Source: Chloroflexia bacterium
GTDB taxonomy: Bacteria > Chloroflexota > Chloroflexia > Thermomicrobiales > CFX8
DNA length: 7,957 nt
Direction: 5' to 3'
Assembly: GCA_013696045.1 (NCBI GenBank)
Contig: JACCZH010000067.1
Location: forward strand, 1 to 7,957
This document shows, piece after piece, positions 5,898 through 7,957 of the stretch. The notes under the pieces are model-generated. The model saw only the letters and a program-made list of their open reading frames with translations, was not told the origin of the DNA and ran no database searches. The translations under genes were made by a program, and so were the position numbers. Positions within the stretch are counted from its first letter, which is position 1, and every line of letters starts with the position of its first letter.

Positions 5898-6778
5898 ATG
5901 GCGAGATTCAACAAGCGCGCGCGACTTGACACCTCGCAGGTAGACGACCGGCGTGGCGGTGGAGGTGGGAAGGTTGTCGGGGGCATCGGCGGCGGAATCG
6001 GTCTGATCATCCTCGTGGTTTCGTTACTGTTGGGTGTTAACCCGCTGGACACCGGAGCGGCTCGCCGTCCCAGTCGACCAATCCCGGTGCTGGTGTACAA
6101 GTTGAAAATCTCATCGAAGAGTGCCAGACTGGCGCGGACGCAAATGAGCGGCAGGACTGTCGGATCGTCGCCTATGTAAACAGCATCCAGGAGTACTGGA
6201 CAGAAGCGTATGCCGCGCGCGGCGGGCAGTATACGCAAGCCGAGACTGTGCTCTTTACTGAGTCCACCCAGACAGGCTGCGGTTTCGCCAGCTCCGCCAC
6301 TGGACCGTTCTATTGTCCGGCGGACCAGGGAGTCTACCTCGATCTGACGTTCTTCGACGATCTACGCACCCAGCTCGGCGCCGAAGGCGGTCCATTTGCC
6401 GAAGCCTATGTGCTTGCGCACGAATATGGCCACCATGTGCAAGGACTGGAGGGCACGCTCGGACAGATCGGGAATGACCGCGAAGGACCCGAGAGCGCGG
6501 CGGTGCGCGCCGAGCTTCAGGCTGACTGTTACGCCGGAGTCTGGGCATATCACGCGGCCGGGACGGAAATCCTCACCGAGCTATCGCAAGAGGACATCGC
6601 CGTTGGATTGGACGCCGCCGCGGCTGTGGGCGACGATCGTATACAGGAGCGCACACAAGGTGATATCTCGCCAGAATCGTGGACGCACGGCTCGTCAGAG
6701 CAGCGTCAGGAGTGGTTCATGACCGGTTACGAGACCGGCGAGCCGGACGAGTGCGACACATTCAGCGGCGGCTTGTAA
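5898..6778 (+). pseudogene. YpfJ-type neutral zinc metallopeptidase, frameshifted
   Basis: Two frames together make one protein of about 293 residues, the usual size of the YpfJ / Zn_peptidase family (PF04228). The first frame, from ATG 5898 with GGAG upstream, gives a charged start, a glycine-rich stretch and one membrane segment ([18 protein letters not shown]). Near 6041-6061 the homology passes to the frame one base back. That frame reads [18 protein letters not shown], then EYWTEAY, the family's [11 protein letters not shown] block, the zinc motif HEYGH (6419-6433), and a downstream ELQADC whose Glu (6512-6514) is the likely third ligand. Adding a single G in GGAGCGGC (about 6054-6061) would restore one frame. 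No slippery heptamer is seen, so programmed -1 shifting is unlikely; a sequencing error or recent mutation fits better. If intact, it would be a single-pass membrane protein with the peptidase domain probably outside. Its 3' end overlaps the convergent hyuB-like gene by 17 bp. Confidence 0.82.
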
Positions 6779-7957
6779 CGTCCACTGCTGCACGGTCGCT
6801 GGCGACATAACCGTACGCTATGTCGCGTTGCACCGCCTCTGGGTCACGTGCCTCGGGCGTGCCGTAACCTGCTCCACCGGCGACGATCGATGTGAATGTG
6901 TCCTCGGCTTCTCTCAGAACGATTTCACCGCTCGACAGAGTGCCGTCCGGAGCGATGTTTTCACCGTTCAGTAGGAGCGTGTTTTGTTGGCTGTCTTCAC
7001 CGCCGAAGAGGGCGGGGGCCGGGAAGCGTAGACGGTCGGGATGGACATAGATCGCGACCGGCAGATCGTGGCCGGGACGCTTGCGGACGGTCAGGCGTTG
7101 GCCGGGAGCGCCGCGCCAGGTACCCTTTCCTCCCGAGTTCTGCACGAGAGCGTTCTCGTCGACCAGGAGCGGGACGCGGTTCTCGAAAATCTCGATAGGG
7201 ACGTTGCCGGCGCTCGACGGAAAACAGTTGCGGGTGACGCCGTCGTGACCGTGGCCGGCACCCCGTCCGCCGCCGCAGATGAGGTGGGCGTTCCTCGGCG
7301 TTCCGTCGGCATCGCGAGCGTAGGCGCGCAGCGTGTACATCAAGCCGTTTCCGGCCTGCACTCGTTCCGGCAGTGCTTCAGCCAAAGCCGCAAAGATCAG
7401 GCTGTGGATGTGCCAACCGGTCTTCGTGCGCGAGTTGACCGAGGCGGGCGGTTGCGCGTGCAGGATCGAGCGTTCCGGCGCGATGGTCGAGATCGGCCGG
7501 AAACAGCCCTCGTTGTTTGGAACGTTCGGAGTGAGCAGGCATTTCAGCGGATAGACGGTATGCGCGCGTGTATAGGTGAACGTGCAGTTGATTCCTCCGC
7601 CGAGGGTTTGTGGCGCTGTTCCGTCGTAATCGACAAGGATTTCCGAGCCGTGCACATCAATCGCAACCCGCAGCTCGAGTGGCTCACCGTTACCCTCGAT
7701 CATTTCGCTCGCTGTGTAGCGACCGTCCGGAACGGCTTCGATAGCGGCCCGCATGGCAGTCTCAGCGCGTGCCTGAACGGTCGTCGCCAGCTCGGCGAGG
7801 GAGGTCAGTTCGTACTCGTCCATAAAAGCCAGCAGACGCTCCTGGGCGACCGTGTTCGCAGTGACTTGTGACTCGATGTCGGTAAGCACCATGTCCGGCT
7901 GGCGGACGTTTGAGCGGATGATCGCGAAGAGCGTTTCGTTCGGTTGGCCGGCATCGT
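6762..7957 (-). CDS. Hydantoinase B / HyuB family subunit, C-terminal part
   Basis: This frame stays open from its stop at 6762 to the right edge, giving 397 residues of C-terminal sequence; roughly the first 130-180 residues of a normal HyuB (about 520-580) lie outside. A Met at 7892 is internal: the codons before it, to the edge, keep reading as family sequence ([13 protein letters not shown]). HyuB proteins pair with HyuA to open hydantoins, 5-oxoproline or related cyclic amides using ATP. Landmarks are [85 protein letters not shown] and the closing [13 protein letters not shown]. HyuA is usually the neighbouring gene and would lie upstream, beyond 7957. The gene points toward the plus-strand block and overlaps the zinc peptidase tail by 17 bp, leaving no room for a terminator between them. 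Which cyclic substrate it acts on cannot be told. Confidence 0.87.
   Translation of the reverse strand, partial: DAGQPNETLFAIIRSNVRQPDMVLTDIESQVTANTVAQERLLAFMDEYELTSLAELATTVQARAETAMRAAIEAVPDGRYTASEMIEGNGEPLELRVAIDVHGSEILVDYDGTAPQTLGGGINCTFTYTRAHTVYPLKCLLTPNVPNNEGCFRPISTIAPERSILHAQPPASVNSRTKTGWHIHSLIFAALAEALPERVQAGNGLMYTLRAYARDADGTPRNAHLICGGGRGAGHGHDGVTRNCFPSSAGNVPIEIFENRVPLLVDENALVQNSGGKGTWRGAPGQRLTVRKRPGHDLPVAIYVHPDRLRFPAPALFGGEDSQQNTLLLNGENIAPDGTLSSGEIVLREAEDTFTSIVAGGAGYGTPEARDPEAVQRDIAYGYVASDRAAVDVTSRR

Noticed and set aside
6110..6125. Programmed -1 frameshift site in the zinc peptidase gene
   Set aside because: The only A-run (TTGAAAATC, near 6103) does not fit a slippery X-XXY-YYZ heptamer in the starting frame, and no stimulatory stem or upstream Shine-Dalgarno stands out.
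6248..6778. Zinc peptidase domain as a separate gene starting at ATG 6248
   Set aside because: The same frame continues upstream with clear family sequence back to about 6062, so this ATG is internal to one frameshifted gene; no ribosome binding site precedes it.
6896..7871. Long plus-strand open frames opposite hyuB (such as 7041-7871)
   Set aside because: They lack family resemblance and are explained as antisense shadows of the well-supported HyuB reading frame in GC-rich DNA.

Overview
The window is GC-rich bacterial DNA carrying seven protein genes and no rRNA, tRNA, CRISPR array or transposon that I could recognise. The lineage cannot be fixed from sequence alone. GC-rich coding, a GTG start and the mix of families (tandem DinB-fold proteins, a stand-alone molybdopterin-binding protein, cyclic amidohydrolases, HyuB) would suit an uncultured Chloroflexota or actinobacterial-type soil or thermophilic bacterium; that is a guess.

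Layout. Left (99-1028, minus strand): a two-gene operon of tandemly duplicated DinB-like four-helix-bundle proteins. It is divergent, across a 122-bp intergenic region, from the plus-strand block. Centre (1151-5395, plus strand): a MoeA/MogA-type molybdopterin-binding protein; a 193-bp non-coding leader with several complementary arms; an allantoinase/hydantoinase-type cyclic amidohydrolase; and, overlapping it by an ATGA junction, an N-acyl-D-amino-acid deacylase-like enzyme. Right: a 263-bp intergenic region with a small dyad, a DUF2283 gene, a YpfJ-type zinc metallopeptidase broken by a one-base frameshift, and, converging on it from the minus strand, the C-terminal ~397 residues of a hydantoinase B (HyuB) subunit that runs off the right edge.

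How the genes may work together. Three of the seven genes belong to families that open cyclic amides or hydantoins, or release acyl groups from amino acids (AllB/HyuA-like amidohydrolase, D-aminoacylase, HyuB). The molybdopterin-binding protein hints that a molybdenum hydroxylase such as xanthine dehydrogenase lies nearby outside the window. The simplest reading is a purine/hydantoin or N-acyl amino acid salvage locus. No substrate is proven. Both central amidohydrolases have active-site wording that does not match the textbook member of their family.

The points most worth a second look are the 2205-2348 leader, where one arm can pair in two mutually exclusive ways; the Cys-to-Asp change at the metal-site loop of the D-aminoacylase-like enzyme; and the single-base frameshift in the zinc peptidase.
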